From: Citrobacter amalonaticus
GTDB lineage: Bacteria; Pseudomonadota; Gammaproteobacteria; Enterobacterales; Enterobacteriaceae
DNA length: 64,000 bases
Assembly: GCF_002918555.1 (NCBI RefSeq)
Contig: NZ_PQMB01000003.1
Coordinates: 124,491 to 188,490, forward strand
Direction: 5' to 3'
Part shown: positions 1 through 12,233 of the stretch, piece by piece
How positions within the stretch are numbered: the stretch's first letter is position 1
How the letters are laid out: the number at the start of each line of letters is the position of its first letter
The notes under the pieces: model-generated
What the model was told of the DNA's origin: nothing
The model's database searches: none
What the model saw: the letters and a program-made list of their open reading frames with translations, nothing else
Position numbers and translations under genes: made by a program

Positions 1-151
1 CCGGCCTACAGGTCGGCTTTAGCCGCTCACACCCTATTCTGGGTTCAACATCCCCCCTGGCCCGATTAGCGTCAGCGCCATCGGGCAACGTTTCACCCAA
101 TTCCTCCCTTCCCCGCTGAGCTCATCCGTGGGGAGCAATCAATCTAAAAAT

Positions 152-167
152 CCCATATCTTGTATGG
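152..167. promoter_or_regulatory. Probable NrdR box 1 upstream of nrdHIEF
   Basis: The sequence CCCATATCTTGTATGG is an imperfect palindrome resembling the NrdR consensus (ACACwATATwTwGTGT type). A second similar box lies about 31 bp (three helical turns) downstream, which is the arrangement known for ribonucleotide reductase promoters of enterobacteria. Assignment is by motif and position only. Confidence 0.5.
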
Positions 168-182
168 TTGAAAATTAATTCA

Positions 183-198
183 TCTACATCTAGTATTC
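183..198. promoter_or_regulatory. Probable NrdR box 2 upstream of nrdHIEF
   Basis: TCTACATCTAGTATTC is a second imperfect palindrome centred about 31 bp after box 1. Paired, phased boxes are typical of NrdR repression of nrd operons. The match is weaker than box 1. Confidence 0.45.
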
Positions 199-270
199 TC
201 TCTGTCAAGACACACACAACCCGACGCGTATTATCGCGCCGTCGTTTAATTTTAAATGGAAATACGAATC

Positions 271-516
271 ATGCGCATTACTATTTACACTCGCAATAAC
301 TGTGTTCAGTGCCATGCCACTAAGCGGGCGATGGAAAGCCGCGGATTTGAGTTTGAGATGGTGAACGTCGACCAGGTGCCGGACGCGGCTGAAACCCTGC
401 GCGCCCAGGGTTTTCGCCAGTTACCGGTGGTCATTGCCGGAGAAACCCGCTGGTCAGGGTTCCGTCCGGACATGATTAACCGGTTGCATCCTGAACCTCG
501 CGTGGCCGGCGCATGA
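271..516 (+). CDS. nrdH: Glutaredoxin-like protein NrdH
   Basis: This 81-residue redoxin is the specific electron donor of the class Ib ribonucleotide reductase NrdEF; thioredoxin reductase reduces it. The redox motif CVQC lies at residues 11-14, and the C-terminal WSGFRPD motif is typical of NrdH rather than of glutaredoxins. The start at 271 gives the family length; an in-frame ATG at 256 would add five residues and has no better ribosome site. It is the first gene of nrdHIEF and overlaps nrdI by 4 bp, so the two are translationally coupled. Expression is probably controlled by NrdR through the boxes upstream, and in relatives also by iron limitation. Confidence 0.96.
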   Translation: MRITIYTRNNCVQCHATKRAMESRGFEFEMVNVDQVPDAAETLRAQGFRQLPVVIAGETRWSGFRPDMINRLHPEPRVAGA

Positions 517-895
517 GCCAGCTCGTCTACTTCTCCAGCAGCTCCGAAAATACGCACCGCTTTATGCAGCGTCTGGGGCTGCCCGCCATTCGCATCCCGC
601 TGAATGAACGAGAACGTATTCAGGTAGATGAACCGTACATTCTGGTTGTGCCCTCTTACGGCGGCGGCGGCACAGCAGGCGCGGTCCCGCGACAGGTGAT
701 CCGCTTTTTAAATGATGAACACAACCGGGCGTTAATTCGCGGCGTCATCGCCTCCGGCAATCGCAACTTCGGCGAGGCTTACGGTCGCGCTGGCGAAGCG
801 ATCGCGCAGAAATGCGCCGTCCCCTGGCTGTATCGCTTTGAACTGATGGGAACGCAAAGCGACATCATCAACGTACGAAAAGGAGTGAGCGAATT

Positions 896-923
<28 letters not shown>
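513..923 (+). CDS. nrdI: Flavodoxin-like NrdI, class Ib RNR cofactor maintenance
   Basis: NrdI is a 136-residue FMN flavodoxin that supplies the oxidant used to assemble the dimanganese-tyrosyl radical cofactor of NrdF. The phosphate-binding segment YFSSSSENT lies near residues 6-14, and the glycine-rich GGGGTAG loop follows at about 50. Length matches the E. coli protein. It overlaps nrdH by 4 bp and nrdE by 28 bp, so the operon is tightly packed. Confidence 0.95.
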
Positions 924-4010
<3,087 letters not shown>

Positions 4011-4125
4011 TACCTGACATTATGGGGAATATCATTACTATATTTTGGCTAATATTTTAAGCCGGTTCCCTTTTTATCACACGATTATTCTGGTGTGATC
4101 TACACTCAATATCTGACGCATTATT

Positions 4126-4150
4126 CGCCTGAATTTCAGCAATTCAGGCG
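4126..4150. terminator. Perfect 10-bp-stem hairpin after nrdF
   Basis: CGCCTGAATT pairs fully with AATTCAGGCG across a 5-base loop. No run of T follows, so it is not a textbook intrinsic terminator on either strand. It could stop or stabilise the nrdHIEF message, or belong to the proU upstream control region. Confidence 0.4.
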
Positions 4151-4269
4151 CATTTGCAGTGGTCCTTACAAAAAATATTACCTGACGCGCATTCGCCCTC
4201 AGCCCTTAGAGCATGGGAAGCTCCGGCAAATCCCCCCATGGAATATTTTCCCGATGAGCACATTCAGGG

Positions 4270-4297
4270 TTGTCTCAGATTCTCAGTATGTTAGGGT
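4270..4297 (+). promoter_or_regulatory. Probable osmoregulated proU P2 promoter
   Basis: TTGTCT (4270-4275) and TAGGGT (4292-4297) are separated by 16 bp and match the -35/-10 layout known for the main sigma-70 proU promoter of E. coli. About 68 bp of leader precede the proV start. H-NS repression would use curved AT-rich DNA here and inside proV. Confidence 0.55.
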
Positions 4298-4365
4298 AGG
4301 AAAAGGTAACTATTTCTATCGGGTATTATATCGACATATATAAATAACAGGAATCTTTCTATTGC

Positions 4366-5568
4366 ATGGCAATTAAATTAGAAGTTAAAAATCTATATAA
4401 AGTATTTGGAGAGCATCCACAACGCGCCTTCAAATATATTGAAAAGGGACATTCGAAAGAGCAAATTCTGGAAAAAACAGGGCTATCGCTTGGCGTAAAA
4501 GACGCCAGTCTGGCCATTGAAGAAGGCGAGATATTTGTCATCATGGGATTATCCGGTTCGGGTAAATCCACAATGGTACGCCTTCTCAATCGCCTGATTG
4601 AACCCACCCGCGGACAGGTACTGATCGACGGCGTCGATATCGCCAAAATATCGGATGCCGAACTCCGCGAGGTGCGCAGAAAAAAGATTGCGATGGTATT
4701 CCAGTCATTTGCGCTAATGCCACATATGACCGTTCTGGACAATACGGCATTTGGCATGGAATTAGCCGGTGTTTCTGCTGAGCAACGTCGCGAAAAAGCG
4801 CTGGAAGCATTACGCCAGGTGGGTCTGGAAAATTACGCTCACGGATATCCGGATGAACTTTCCGGTGGGATGCGTCAGCGTGTCGGTCTTGCCCGCGCAT
4901 TAGCGATTAACCCGGACATCTTATTAATGGACGAAGCCTTCTCAGCGCTGGATCCCTTAATTCGCACCGAAATGCAGGATGAGCTGGTAAAACTACAGGC
5001 AAAACATCAGCGCACCGTGGTCTTTATTTCCCACGATCTGGATGAAGCGATGCGCATTGGCGACAGGATTGCCATTATGCAAAATGGTGAAGTGGTACAG
5101 GTCGGCACACCGGATGAAATTCTCAATAATCCGGCAAATGATTATGTCCGCACCTTCTTCCGCGGCGTCGATATTAGCCAGGTGTTCAGCGCAAAGGATA
5201 TTGCCCGTCGTAGCCCTGTCGGACTGATTCGCAAAACGCCAGGTTTCGGCCCTCGTTCCGCCCTGAAATTATTGCAGAATGAAGACCGGGAATATGGCTA
5301 CGTTATTGAGCGCGATAACAGGTTTGTCGGCGTGGTGTCGATTGACTCCTTAAAAGCGGCGCTCAGCCAGGCGCAGAGTATTGACGGAGCCTTGATCGGC
5401 GAGCCGATGGCCGTAGATGCGCAAACCCCTCTGAGCGAACTGCTCTCTCACGTTGGCCAGGCCCCGTGCGCGGTGCCGGTTGTCGATGAAGAACAACAGT
5501 ATGTCGGGATTATTTCAAAACGCATGCTGCTACAGGCTTTAGATCGCGAGGGAACAAATAATGGCTGA
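4366..5568 (+). CDS. proV: Glycine betaine/proline ABC transporter, ATP-binding subunit
   Basis: ProV powers uptake of glycine betaine, proline betaine and proline as osmoprotectants. The 400-residue chain has Walker [10 protein letters not shown] at 61-69, the ABC signature LSGGMRQR at 165-172 and Walker B ILLMDE at 185-190. Two C-terminal CBS domains (about 270-400) sense ionic strength in this family. It overlaps proW by 8 bp. The early part of proV normally carries the H-NS downstream regulatory element. Confidence 0.97.
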   Translation: MAIKLEVKNLYKVFGEHPQRAFKYIEKGHSKEQILEKTGLSLGVKDASLAIEEGEIFVIMGLSGSGKSTMVRLLNRLIEPTRGQVLIDGVDIAKISDAELREVRRKKIAMVFQSFALMPHMTVLDNTAFGMELAGVSAEQRREKALEALRQVGLENYAHGYPDELSGGMRQRVGLARALAINPDILLMDEAFSALDPLIRTEMQDELVKLQAKHQRTVVFISHDLDEAMRIGDRIAIMQNGEVVQVGTPDEILNNPANDYVRTFFRGVDISQVFSAKDIARRSPVGLIRKTPGFGPRSALKLLQNEDREYGYVIERDNRFVGVVSIDSLKAALSQAQSIDGALIGEPMAVDAQTPLSELLSHVGQAPCAVPVVDEEQQYVGIISKRMLLQALDREGTNNG

Positions 5569-6625
5569 TCAATCTTCTCCGTGGGATACCGCACCCGCGG
5601 CCGATAGCGCCGCACAATCCGCTGACGCCTGGGGCACGCCAACCGGCACCCCCGCAGACGGCGGCAGTGCCGACTGGCTGACCAGCGCCCCCGCGCCGGC
5701 GCCAGAGCATTTCAACATTATGGATCCGTTCCATAAGACGCTGATCCCGCTGGATAGCTGGGTCACCGAAGGGATCGACTGGGTGGTGACCCATTTCCGT
5801 CCCGTCTTCCAGGGCATTCGTGTTCCGGTGGATTATATTCTTAACGGTTTCCAGCAGATGCTGTTGGGTATGCCGGCCCCGGTGGCAATCATTATTTTTG
5901 CGCTGATCGCCTGGCAAATTTCCGGTGTCGGAATGGGGGTCGCTACCCTGATCTCGCTGATCGCTATTGGCGCTATTGGTGCCTGGTCGCAGGCGATGAT
6001 CACGCTGGCCCTGGTGCTGACCGCCCTGCTGTTCTGCGTGATCATCGGCCTGCCGATGGGGATCTGGCTGGCCCGCAGTCCGCGAGCGGCGAAGATTGTT
6101 CGCCCGCTGCTGGATGCGATGCAGACGACGCCAGCGTTCGTTTATCTGGTGCCGATTGTCATGCTGTTCGGTATCGGTAACGTCCCCGGCGTGGTCGTGA
6201 CCATTATCTTCGCCCTGCCGCCGATGGTTCGTCTGACAATTCTTGGGATTAACCAGGTTCCGGCGGATCTGATTGAGGCTTCGCGCTCGTTCGGTGCCAG
6301 CCCGCGTCAGATGTTGTTCAAAGTACAGTTACCGCTGGCGATGCCCACCATTATGGCGGGCGTCAACCAGACGCTGATGCTTGCGCTCTCCATGGTTGTC
6401 ATCGCCTCCATGATTGCCGTCGGCGGGCTTGGGCAGATGGTGCTACGTGGGATCGGCCGTCTCGATATGGGGCTGGCTACCGTTGGCGGGGTCGGTATTG
6501 TGATCCTCGCCATCATCCTGGACCGCCTGACCCAGGCCGTGGGCCGCGATTCGCGCAGCCGTGGTAACCGTCGCTGGTACACCACCGGTCCGGTGGGTCT
6601 GCTGACCCGCCCTTTCATCAAGTAA
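5561..6625 (+). CDS. proW: Glycine betaine/proline ABC transporter, permease subunit
   Basis: ProW is the inner-membrane permease of the ProVWX importer. The 354-residue protein has the long soluble, proline/alanine-rich N-terminal region (about 1-95) typical of enterobacterial ProW, followed by several membrane segments and the binding-protein-dependent transport motif around [12 protein letters not shown] (about 243-254), which docks to ProV. It overlaps proV by 8 bp; a REP-like hairpin lies between proW and proX. Confidence 0.97.
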   Translation: MADQSSPWDTAPAADSAAQSADAWGTPTGTPADGGSADWLTSAPAPAPEHFNIMDPFHKTLIPLDSWVTEGIDWVVTHFRPVFQGIRVPVDYILNGFQQMLLGMPAPVAIIIFALIAWQISGVGMGVATLISLIAIGAIGAWSQAMITLALVLTALLFCVIIGLPMGIWLARSPRAAKIVRPLLDAMQTTPAFVYLVPIVMLFGIGNVPGVVVTIIFALPPMVRLTILGINQVPADLIEASRSFGASPRQMLFKVQLPLAMPTIMAGVNQTLMLALSMVVIASMIAVGGLGQMVLRGIGRLDMGLATVGGVGIVILAIILDRLTQAVGRDSRSRGNRRWYTTGPVGLLTRPFIK

Positions 6626-6634
6626 TTCACCTGT

Positions 6635-6664
6635 CGCCCGGTCGCATTATGGCTTGCCGGGCAT
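6635..6664. repeat. REP-like hairpin between proW and proX
   Basis: GCCCGG and CCGGGC form an inverted repeat across about 15 bases in the 159-bp proW-proX gap. Such elements often protect upstream mRNA and lower expression of the next gene relative to the binding protein. Confidence 0.5.
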
Positions 6665-6784
6665 ACAACTCATAAACTTTACACAGAATCATTCACGCCG
6701 CGTCCAGGCCGCAGGTGACAAAGATGAATGCGCCCGGCCAACGCAGAAGCCGCGTGAAGAATGAAGTGTATTAAAGGAACAACG

Positions 6785-7780
6785 ATGCGACAGAATCTAA
6801 TCATTGCCACAGCGTTTGCCACCCTTGTCTCTACCAGCGCCTGGGCTTCCGACCAGCCAGGTAAAGGCATTACCATACAACCGATACAGAGCACCATCAC
6901 AGAAGAAACCTTCCAGACGCTGCTGGTCAGTCGTGCGCTGGAAAAACTGGGTTACACCGTTAATAAGCCCAGTGAAGTCGACTACAACGTGGGCTACACC
7001 TCCATTGCCTCTGGCGATGCCACGTTCACCGCCGTGAACTGGCAACCGCTGCATGATGATATGTATGCTGCTGCGGGCGGAGATAAAAAGTTTTATCGCG
7101 AGGGGGTATTTGTCACCGGTGCCGCGCAGGGTTATCTGATCGACAAAAAAACCGCAGAGCAGTACAAAATCACCAATATCGCTCAGCTCAAAGATCCGAA
7201 AATCGCCAAAATCTTTGATACTAACGGCGATGGAAAAGCAGACATGATGGGCTGTTCTCCAGGCTGGGGCTGCGAAGCAGTCATCAACCACCAGAACAAA
7301 GCCTTCGATCTGGCTAAAACCGTCGACGTCAGCCACGGTAACTATGCTGCGATGATGGCTGACACCATTACCCGCTTTAAAGAAGGCAAGCCCATTCTGT
7401 ACTACACCTGGACCCCGTACTGGGTGAGCGATGTCATGAAGCCGGGTAAAGATGTGGTCTGGCTGCAAGTACCGTTCTCCTCTCTGCCGGGTGAGCAGAA
7501 AGATATCGATACCAGACTGCCGAACGGCGCGAACTATGGCTTCCCGGTAAACACCATGCACATCGTGGCAAATCTTGCCTGGGCAGAGAAAAACCCGGCA
7601 GCGGCGAAGCTGTTTGCCATCATGAAACTGCCGCTGGCGGATATCAACGCACAGAACGCAATGATGCATGCCGGTAAAGCGACTGAGGCAGACATCCAGG
7701 GTCACGTTGACGGCTGGATCAAAGCCCACCAGCCGCAGTTTGACGGCTGGGTGAAAGAGGCGCTGGCCGCACAGAAATAA
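6785..7780 (+). CDS. proX: Glycine betaine-binding periplasmic protein
   Basis: ProX captures glycine betaine and proline betaine in the periplasm and delivers them to ProVW. The first 21 residues form a signal peptide ending SAWA, with cleavage before SDQPG. The mature protein has the conserved VNWQPLH segment whose tryptophan belongs to the betaine-binding cage, and the disulfide pair in CSPGWGC. The start at 6785 follows AAGGAAC; an upstream in-frame ATG at 6761 would only add eight residues before the signal peptide. The length (331 residues) is that of E. coli ProX. Confidence 0.96.
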   Translation: MRQNLIIATAFATLVSTSAWASDQPGKGITIQPIQSTITEETFQTLLVSRALEKLGYTVNKPSEVDYNVGYTSIASGDATFTAVNWQPLHDDMYAAAGGDKKFYREGVFVTGAAQGYLIDKKTAEQYKITNIAQLKDPKIAKIFDTNGDGKADMMGCSPGWGCEAVINHQNKAFDLAKTVDVSHGNYAAMMADTITRFKEGKPILYYTWTPYWVSDVMKPGKDVVWLQVPFSSLPGEQKDIDTRLPNGANYGFPVNTMHIVANLAWAEKNPAAAKLFAIMKLPLADINAQNAMMHAGKATEADIQGHVDGWIKAHQPQFDGWVKEALAAQK

Positions 7781-7926
7781 TCTTTTCAGCCGGGGACGCA
7801 CGGTTCCCGGCATCCTGCCCTCTTCCCCAACCGCACAATCCACCACGCAACAATCCCCCTCCCGCCACAAACATCCGCTATTATTTATTTCCCTGGAAAT
7901 CACTTCCCGACTCACGATTACAAATC

Positions 7927-9111
7927 ATGACCAAACCCACTCACGGGCTTAGCCCGGCGCTGATTGTTTTAATGTCTGTGGCAACCGGTCTGGCCGTCGC
8001 CAGCAACTATTATGCGCAGCCGCTTCTCGACACCATCGCAAACAATTTCTCGCTTTCCGCCACTTCGGCAGGCTTTATCGTCACCGCCGCACAGTTGGGC
8101 TACGCCGCCGGGCTACTGTTTCTGGTACCGCTCGGCGATATGTTCGAACGTCGGACGCTGATCGTTTCTATGACGCTACTGGCGGCAGGCGGGATGCTTA
8201 TCACCGCCAGCAGCCAGTCGCTGACGATGATGATCCTGGGTACCGCACTGACAGGGCTGTTCTCCGTCGTCGCCCAGATTCTGGTACCGCTGGCCGCCAC
8301 GCTCGCCACGCCGGATAAGCGCGGTAAAGTGGTTGGTACCATTATGAGCGGTCTGCTGCTGGGGATCCTGCTGGCGCGAACCATCGCCGGGCTTCTGGCG
8401 AGTCTTGGCGGCTGGCGGACGGTCTTCTGGGTTGCCTCGGCGCTGATGGCTCTGATGGCCCTTGCCCTGTGGCGCGGTTTGCCGAAGGTCAAATCCCGGA
8501 CGCATCTCAACTATCCGCAGCTGCTGGGTTCGGTATTCAGCCTGTTTATTCACGATAAACTCCTACGCACCCGCGCGATGCTGGGCTGCCTGACGTTCGC
8601 CAACTTCAGCATTCTCTGGACCTCGATGGCCTTTTTACTCGCTGGCGCGCCGTTTAACTATTCCGAAGGGATAATTGGCCTGTTCGGTCTGGCAGGCGCT
8701 GCCGGTGCGCTGGGCGCGCGTCCAGCGGGTGGTCTTACGGATAAAGGGAAATCCCATCTCACTACCACCATCGGCCTGCTGCTGCTGTTGCTCTCCTGGC
8801 TGGCTATCTGGTTCGGACATACTTCGGTCGTGGCGTTAATCATCGGCATTCTGGTCCTGGATCTCACCGTTCAGGGCGTGCATATCACCAACCAGACGGT
8901 GATTTATCGTCTCCATCCGGACGCCCGTAACCGTCTCACGGCGGGTTATATGACCAGCTACTTTATCGGCGGTGCCGCCGGTTCGTTGATTTCGGCCTCC
9001 GCCTGGCAGCATGCTGGCTGGGCGGGTGTTTGTCTGGCAGGTACGACCGTTGCCCTGGCCAACCTGCTGGTCTGGTGGCGAGGTTTTCACCGTCAGGAAG
9101 CCGCAATTTAA
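7927..9111 (+). CDS. ygaY: MFS transporter, YgaY-like, intact
   Basis: This 394-residue protein has about 12 hydrophobic segments and the major facilitator loop motif GDMFERR near residues 73-79, so it is a proton-coupled inner-membrane transporter, probably drug/H+ antiporter (DHA1) type. Substrate cannot be read from the sequence. It occupies the proX-ygaZ interval where E. coli K-12 carries the ygaY pseudogene; here the frame is continuous. It has its own upstream gap of about 146 bp and is followed by a 10-bp-stem hairpin. Confidence 0.8.
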   Translation: MTKPTHGLSPALIVLMSVATGLAVASNYYAQPLLDTIANNFSLSATSAGFIVTAAQLGYAAGLLFLVPLGDMFERRTLIVSMTLLAAGGMLITASSQSLTMMILGTALTGLFSVVAQILVPLAATLATPDKRGKVVGTIMSGLLLGILLARTIAGLLASLGGWRTVFWVASALMALMALALWRGLPKVKSRTHLNYPQLLGSVFSLFIHDKLLRTRAMLGCLTFANFSILWTSMAFLLAGAPFNYSEGIIGLFGLAGAAGALGARPAGGLTDKGKSHLTTTIGLLLLLLSWLAIWFGHTSVVALIIGILVLDLTVQGVHITNQTVIYRLHPDARNRLTAGYMTSYFIGGAAGSLISASAWQHAGWAGVCLAGTTVALANLLVWWRGFHRQEAAI

Positions 9112-9138
9112 GCGGTTAGCAAGCGTTTACGTCTGTTT

Positions 9139-9164
9139 GGACTCCTTAGGTTGTTAAGGAGTCC
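9139..9164. terminator. Hairpin between the MFS gene and ygaZ
   Basis: GGACTCCTTA and TAAGGAGTCC form a perfect 10-bp stem with a 6-base loop. It lies 28 bp after the transporter stop codon. There is no long T run, so its role as terminator is inferred from position and stem strength. Confidence 0.45.
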
Positions 9165-9235
9165 CGCAGTCTGTTAAGGTTACAGGATTCATTTATTCTG
9201 ATTATTTTATTATCGGTAACAACGCGCGACATCCT

Positions 9236-9973
9236 ATGGAAATCCCTGCTCCCCAGTCCGAACCCAGCCCTGCATCCTTCACGGAAGGATTTAAAGACAG
9301 TTTACCGATAGTTATCAGTTATATTCCGGTCGCTTTTGCGTTTGGACTTAATGCCACAAAACTGGGATTCACTCCTGCTGAAAGCGTCTTTTTCTCCTGC
9401 ATTATTTATGCTGGCGCCAGCCAGTTCGTTATTACCACCATGCTCGCCGCGGGCAGTACCTTATGGGTCGCCGCACTCACCGTTATGGCAATGGACGTAC
9501 GCCATGTGCTGTACGGTCCCTCTTTGCGCAGCCGCATCATCCAGCGCCTCAGTAAACCTAAAACCGCCCTGTGGGCATTTGGCCTCACCGACGAAGTGTT
9601 TGCCGCCGCCACCGCGAAGCTGGTGCGCGACAACCGTCGCTGGAGTGAAAACTGGATGACTGGCATCGCCTTATGCTCCTGGGCCTCCTGGGTTTTCGGC
9701 ACAATTATTGGTGCCTTCTCCGGCAGTGGATTGTTGAACGGGTATCCGGCGGTGGAGGCGGCATTAGGTTTTATGCTGCCCGCGCTGTTTATGAGCTTCC
9801 TGCTCGCATCATTCCAGCGCAAACAGTCGCTGTGCGTCACGGCAGCCTTAACCGGTGCGCTGGCTGGCGTGATACTTTTTTCTATTCCTGCGGCGATTCT
9901 CGCAGGGATCGTCTGCGGATGCCTGACGGCGCTGCTCCAGTCTTTCTGGCAAGGAGCGCCCGATGAGTTATGA
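9236..9973 (+). CDS. ygaZ: L-valine exporter, large subunit (AzlC family)
   Basis: YgaZ and YgaH together export L-valine and other branched-chain amino acids. The 245-residue chain shows AzlC features: the N-terminal [20 protein letters not shown], the YAGASQF motif at about 60-66 and [15 protein letters not shown], with several membrane helices after. It overlaps ygaH by 11 bp, so the two form one unit. In E. coli Lrp activates this pair and the adjacent mprA gene affects it. Confidence 0.94.
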   Translation: MEIPAPQSEPSPASFTEGFKDSLPIVISYIPVAFAFGLNATKLGFTPAESVFFSCIIYAGASQFVITTMLAAGSTLWVAALTVMAMDVRHVLYGPSLRSRIIQRLSKPKTALWAFGLTDEVFAAATAKLVRDNRRWSENWMTGIALCSWASWVFGTIIGAFSGSGLLNGYPAVEAALGFMLPALFMSFLLASFQRKQSLCVTAALTGALAGVILFSIPAAILAGIVCGCLTALLQSFWQGAPDEL

Positions 9974-10298
9974 CGTTTTGCTACTGGGCCTGCTGGTCGG
10001 TGGCGTTAATTATTGTTTTCGCTATCTGCCACTACGCCTGAGAGTCGCCAGTACCCGACCGACCCGGCGGGGACCGACTGGCGTATTACTCGACACTATC
10101 GGCATAGCATCAATTTGCGCCCTGCTGGTGGTGTCTACCGCACCGGAAGTGATGCACGACGCCCGTCGGTTTGCGCCAACTCTGGTGGGGTTTGCTGTGC
10201 TGGGTGCAAGCTTCTATAAAACTCGCAGCATTATCATTCCAACGTTATTGAGTGCTCTGGGCTATGGACTGGCCTGGAAAATGCTGACGATTATATAG
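9963..10298 (+). CDS. ygaH: L-valine exporter, small subunit (AzlD family)
   Basis: YgaH (111 residues) is the small AzlD-type partner of YgaZ in branched-chain amino acid export. It is almost entirely hydrophobic with about three to four short membrane helices and a conserved RYLPLRL segment near residue 20. The start ATG overlaps the end of ygaZ and follows a GGAG site inside ygaZ. Confidence 0.93.
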   Translation: MSYDVLLLGLLVGGVNYCFRYLPLRLRVASTRPTRRGPTGVLLDTIGIASICALLVVSTAPEVMHDARRFAPTLVGFAVLGASFYKTRSIIIPTLLSALGYGLAWKMLTII

Positions 10299-10388
10299 AT
10301 TGAAGGAATAATTTTAATTTAATAATACATTTACTTTATTTGTCACTGTCGTTACTATATCGGCTGAAATTAATGAGGTCATGCCCAA

Positions 10389-10919
10389 ATGGATAGTTCG
10401 TTTACGCCCATTGAACAAATGCTAAAATTTCGCGCCAGCCGCCACGAAGAATTTCCGTATCAGGAGATCCTTCTGACCCGACTCTGTATGCATATGCAGG
10501 GCAAGTTGCTGGAAAACCGCAATAAAATGCTGAAGGCTCAGGGGATTAACGAGACGTTGTTTATGGCGTTGATTACGCTGGAGTCTCAGGAAAATCACAG
10601 CATTCAGCCATCTGAACTGAGCTGCGCGTTGGGTTCATCCCGTACCAACGCGACACGTATTGCCGATGAGTTAGAAAAACGCGGCTGGATCGAGCGTCGT
10701 GAAAGCGACAACGACCGTCGCTGCCTGCATCTGCAGCTGACTGACAAAGGTCACGCGTTTTTGCGCGAGGTTCTGCCACCGCAGCACCATTGCCTGCATC
10801 AACTCTGGTCCGCCCTCAGCATTGCTGAAAAAGATCAACTTGAGCACATCACCCGTAAGCTACTGACCCGTCTCGACCAGATGGATCAGGATGGCGCTAT
10901 TCTTGAGGCGCTACGCTAA
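10389..10919 (+). CDS. mprA: MarR-family repressor MprA (EmrR)
   Basis: MprA represses the emrAB multidrug pump genes and its own gene, and is released by hydrophobic compounds such as uncouplers and salicylate. The 176-residue chain is MarR-like: a winged-helix region at about 60-125 containing [27 protein letters not shown] in part, and the wing ending in [14 protein letters not shown]-type sequence. It is first in mprA-emrA-emrB, with 125 bp before emrA. Confidence 0.95.
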   Translation: MDSSFTPIEQMLKFRASRHEEFPYQEILLTRLCMHMQGKLLENRNKMLKAQGINETLFMALITLESQENHSIQPSELSCALGSSRTNATRIADELEKRGWIERRESDNDRRCLHLQLTDKGHAFLREVLPPQHHCLHQLWSALSIAEKDQLEHITRKLLTRLDQMDQDGAILEALR

Positions 10920-11044
10920 CGCGTCGACACGCTCAAAAATCCAGATTGATAAAAAGAAAACTGACTGGCCAGCACTCAACCTGCTGGCCTTTCTGACAAA
11001 CAAGTCGGCTCAGCCGATGTGAGAATAAGATCGTGGAGAACAAC

Positions 11045-12217
11045 ATGAGCGCAAATGCGGAGACTCAAACCCCGCAGCAACCGGTGAAGAAGAACGGTAA
11101 ACGTAAACGTATGCTGATCATTCTCACCTTGCTCTTTATTACTATTGCCGTGGCATATGGGATCTATTGGTTTTTGGTACTGCGTCATATCGAAGAGACG
11201 GATGATGCGTACGTGGCAGGAAACCAGGTACAAATTATGGCTCAGGTATCGGGCAGCGTGACGAAAGTCTGGGCCGATAATACTGACTTTGTAAAAAAAG
11301 GCGACGTACTGGTTACGCTTGATCAAACAGATGCGAAACAGGCATTTGAAAAAGCCAAAACCGCGCTGGCCTCCAGCGTGCGCCAGACTCACCAGTTGAT
11401 GATCAACAGCAAACAGCTGCAGGCAAGCATTGAGGTGCAGAAAACCGCACTGGCACAGGCGCAAAGCGACTTTAACCGCCGCGTGCCGCTGGGCAACGCC
11501 AATCTGATTGGCCGCGAAGAGCTGCAACATGCCCGCGATGCCGTTGCCAGCGCCCAGGCGCAGCTGGATGTTGCTATTCAACAATATAACGCCAATCAGG
11601 CGATGATCCTCGGCAGTAAACTGGAAGATCAGCCTGCGGTACAACAGGCGGCGACCGAAGTTCGTAACGCCTGGCTTGCGCTGGAGCGTACTAAAATCGT
11701 CAGCCCGATGACCGGCTACGTCTCGCGCCGCGCCGTACAGCCAGGTGCGCAGATTAGCCCGACGACCCCGCTGATGGCGGTGGTTCCCGCGACCAATCTG
11801 TGGGTGGATGCTAACTTCAAAGAGACGCAGCTGGCACACATGCGCATTGGCCAACCGGCAACGATTATCAGTGATATTTACGGCGATGATGTGAAATACA
11901 CCGGTAAAGTCGTCGGCCTTGATATGGGGACAGGTAGCGCCTTCTCCCTGCTCCCGGCGCAGAACGCGACCGGTAACTGGATCAAAGTAGTTCAGCGTCT
12001 TCCGGTACGTATCGAACTGGACGCGCAGCAGCTGGCACAGCATCCGCTGCGAATTGGTTTATCAACGCTGGTTACAATTGATACCTCAAATCGCGACGGG
12101 CAGGTGCTGGCAAGCCAGGTACGCACCACGCCGGTCTCTGAGAGTAACGCCCGTGAAATCAGCCTTGTTCCGGTCAATAAGCTGATCGAAGAGATTGTGC
12201 AGGCCAACGCAGGCTAA
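11045..12217 (+). CDS. emrA: Multidrug efflux membrane fusion protein EmrA
   Basis: EmrA links the inner-membrane pump EmrB to the outer-membrane channel TolC for export of uncouplers and hydrophobic antibiotics. Residues 1-25 are charged and cytoplasmic; one membrane helix follows at about 26-48; then comes a lipoyl-type half motif near ETDDAYVAGN, a long coiled-coil hairpin (about 95-205) and the barrel domain. The start at 11045 (after GGAGAACAAC) yields the family-length 390-residue protein; an in-frame earlier start at 11033 would add four residues. emrB follows after 16 bp. Confidence 0.96.
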   Translation: MSANAETQTPQQPVKKNGKRKRMLIILTLLFITIAVAYGIYWFLVLRHIEETDDAYVAGNQVQIMAQVSGSVTKVWADNTDFVKKGDVLVTLDQTDAKQAFEKAKTALASSVRQTHQLMINSKQLQASIEVQKTALAQAQSDFNRRVPLGNANLIGREELQHARDAVASAQAQLDVAIQQYNANQAMILGSKLEDQPAVQQAATEVRNAWLALERTKIVSPMTGYVSRRAVQPGAQISPTTPLMAVVPATNLWVDANFKETQLAHMRIGQPATIISDIYGDDVKYTGKVVGLDMGTGSAFSLLPAQNATGNWIKVVQRLPVRIELDAQQLAQHPLRIGLSTLVTIDTSNRDGQVLASQVRTTPVSESNAREISLVPVNKLIEEIVQANAG

Positions 12218-12233
12218 CGCTGAGGTGCGTGTG

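Larger units (their letters stand above)
1..270. other. Intergenic region upstream of nrdH
   Basis: No credible gene is seen. The stretch holds the nrdHIEF control region: two NrdR-like boxes (listed separately) and an AT-rich core around 150-250. The first 120 bases are more GC-rich and carry no recognisable coding frame; they may be the tail or 3' flank of whatever lies upstream of the window. Confidence 0.6.
4011..4365. other. nrdF-proV intergenic region with proU control sequences
   Basis: This 355-bp stretch contains no gene I would support. It holds the end of the nrd operon, a strong hairpin at 4126-4150 and the osmoregulated proU promoter near 4270-4297. It is AT-rich, as expected for an H-NS-silenced promoter region. 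The long leader between promoter and proV matches the layout of the E. coli proU operon. Confidence 0.6.

Noticed and set aside
4095-4343. 82-codon open frame in the nrdF-proV gap
   Set aside because: Covers the hairpin and the proU promoter; no ribosome site and atypical composition.
6797-7915. 372-codon open frame on the minus strand
   Set aside because: Antisense shadow of proX; no ribosome site or recognisable domain.
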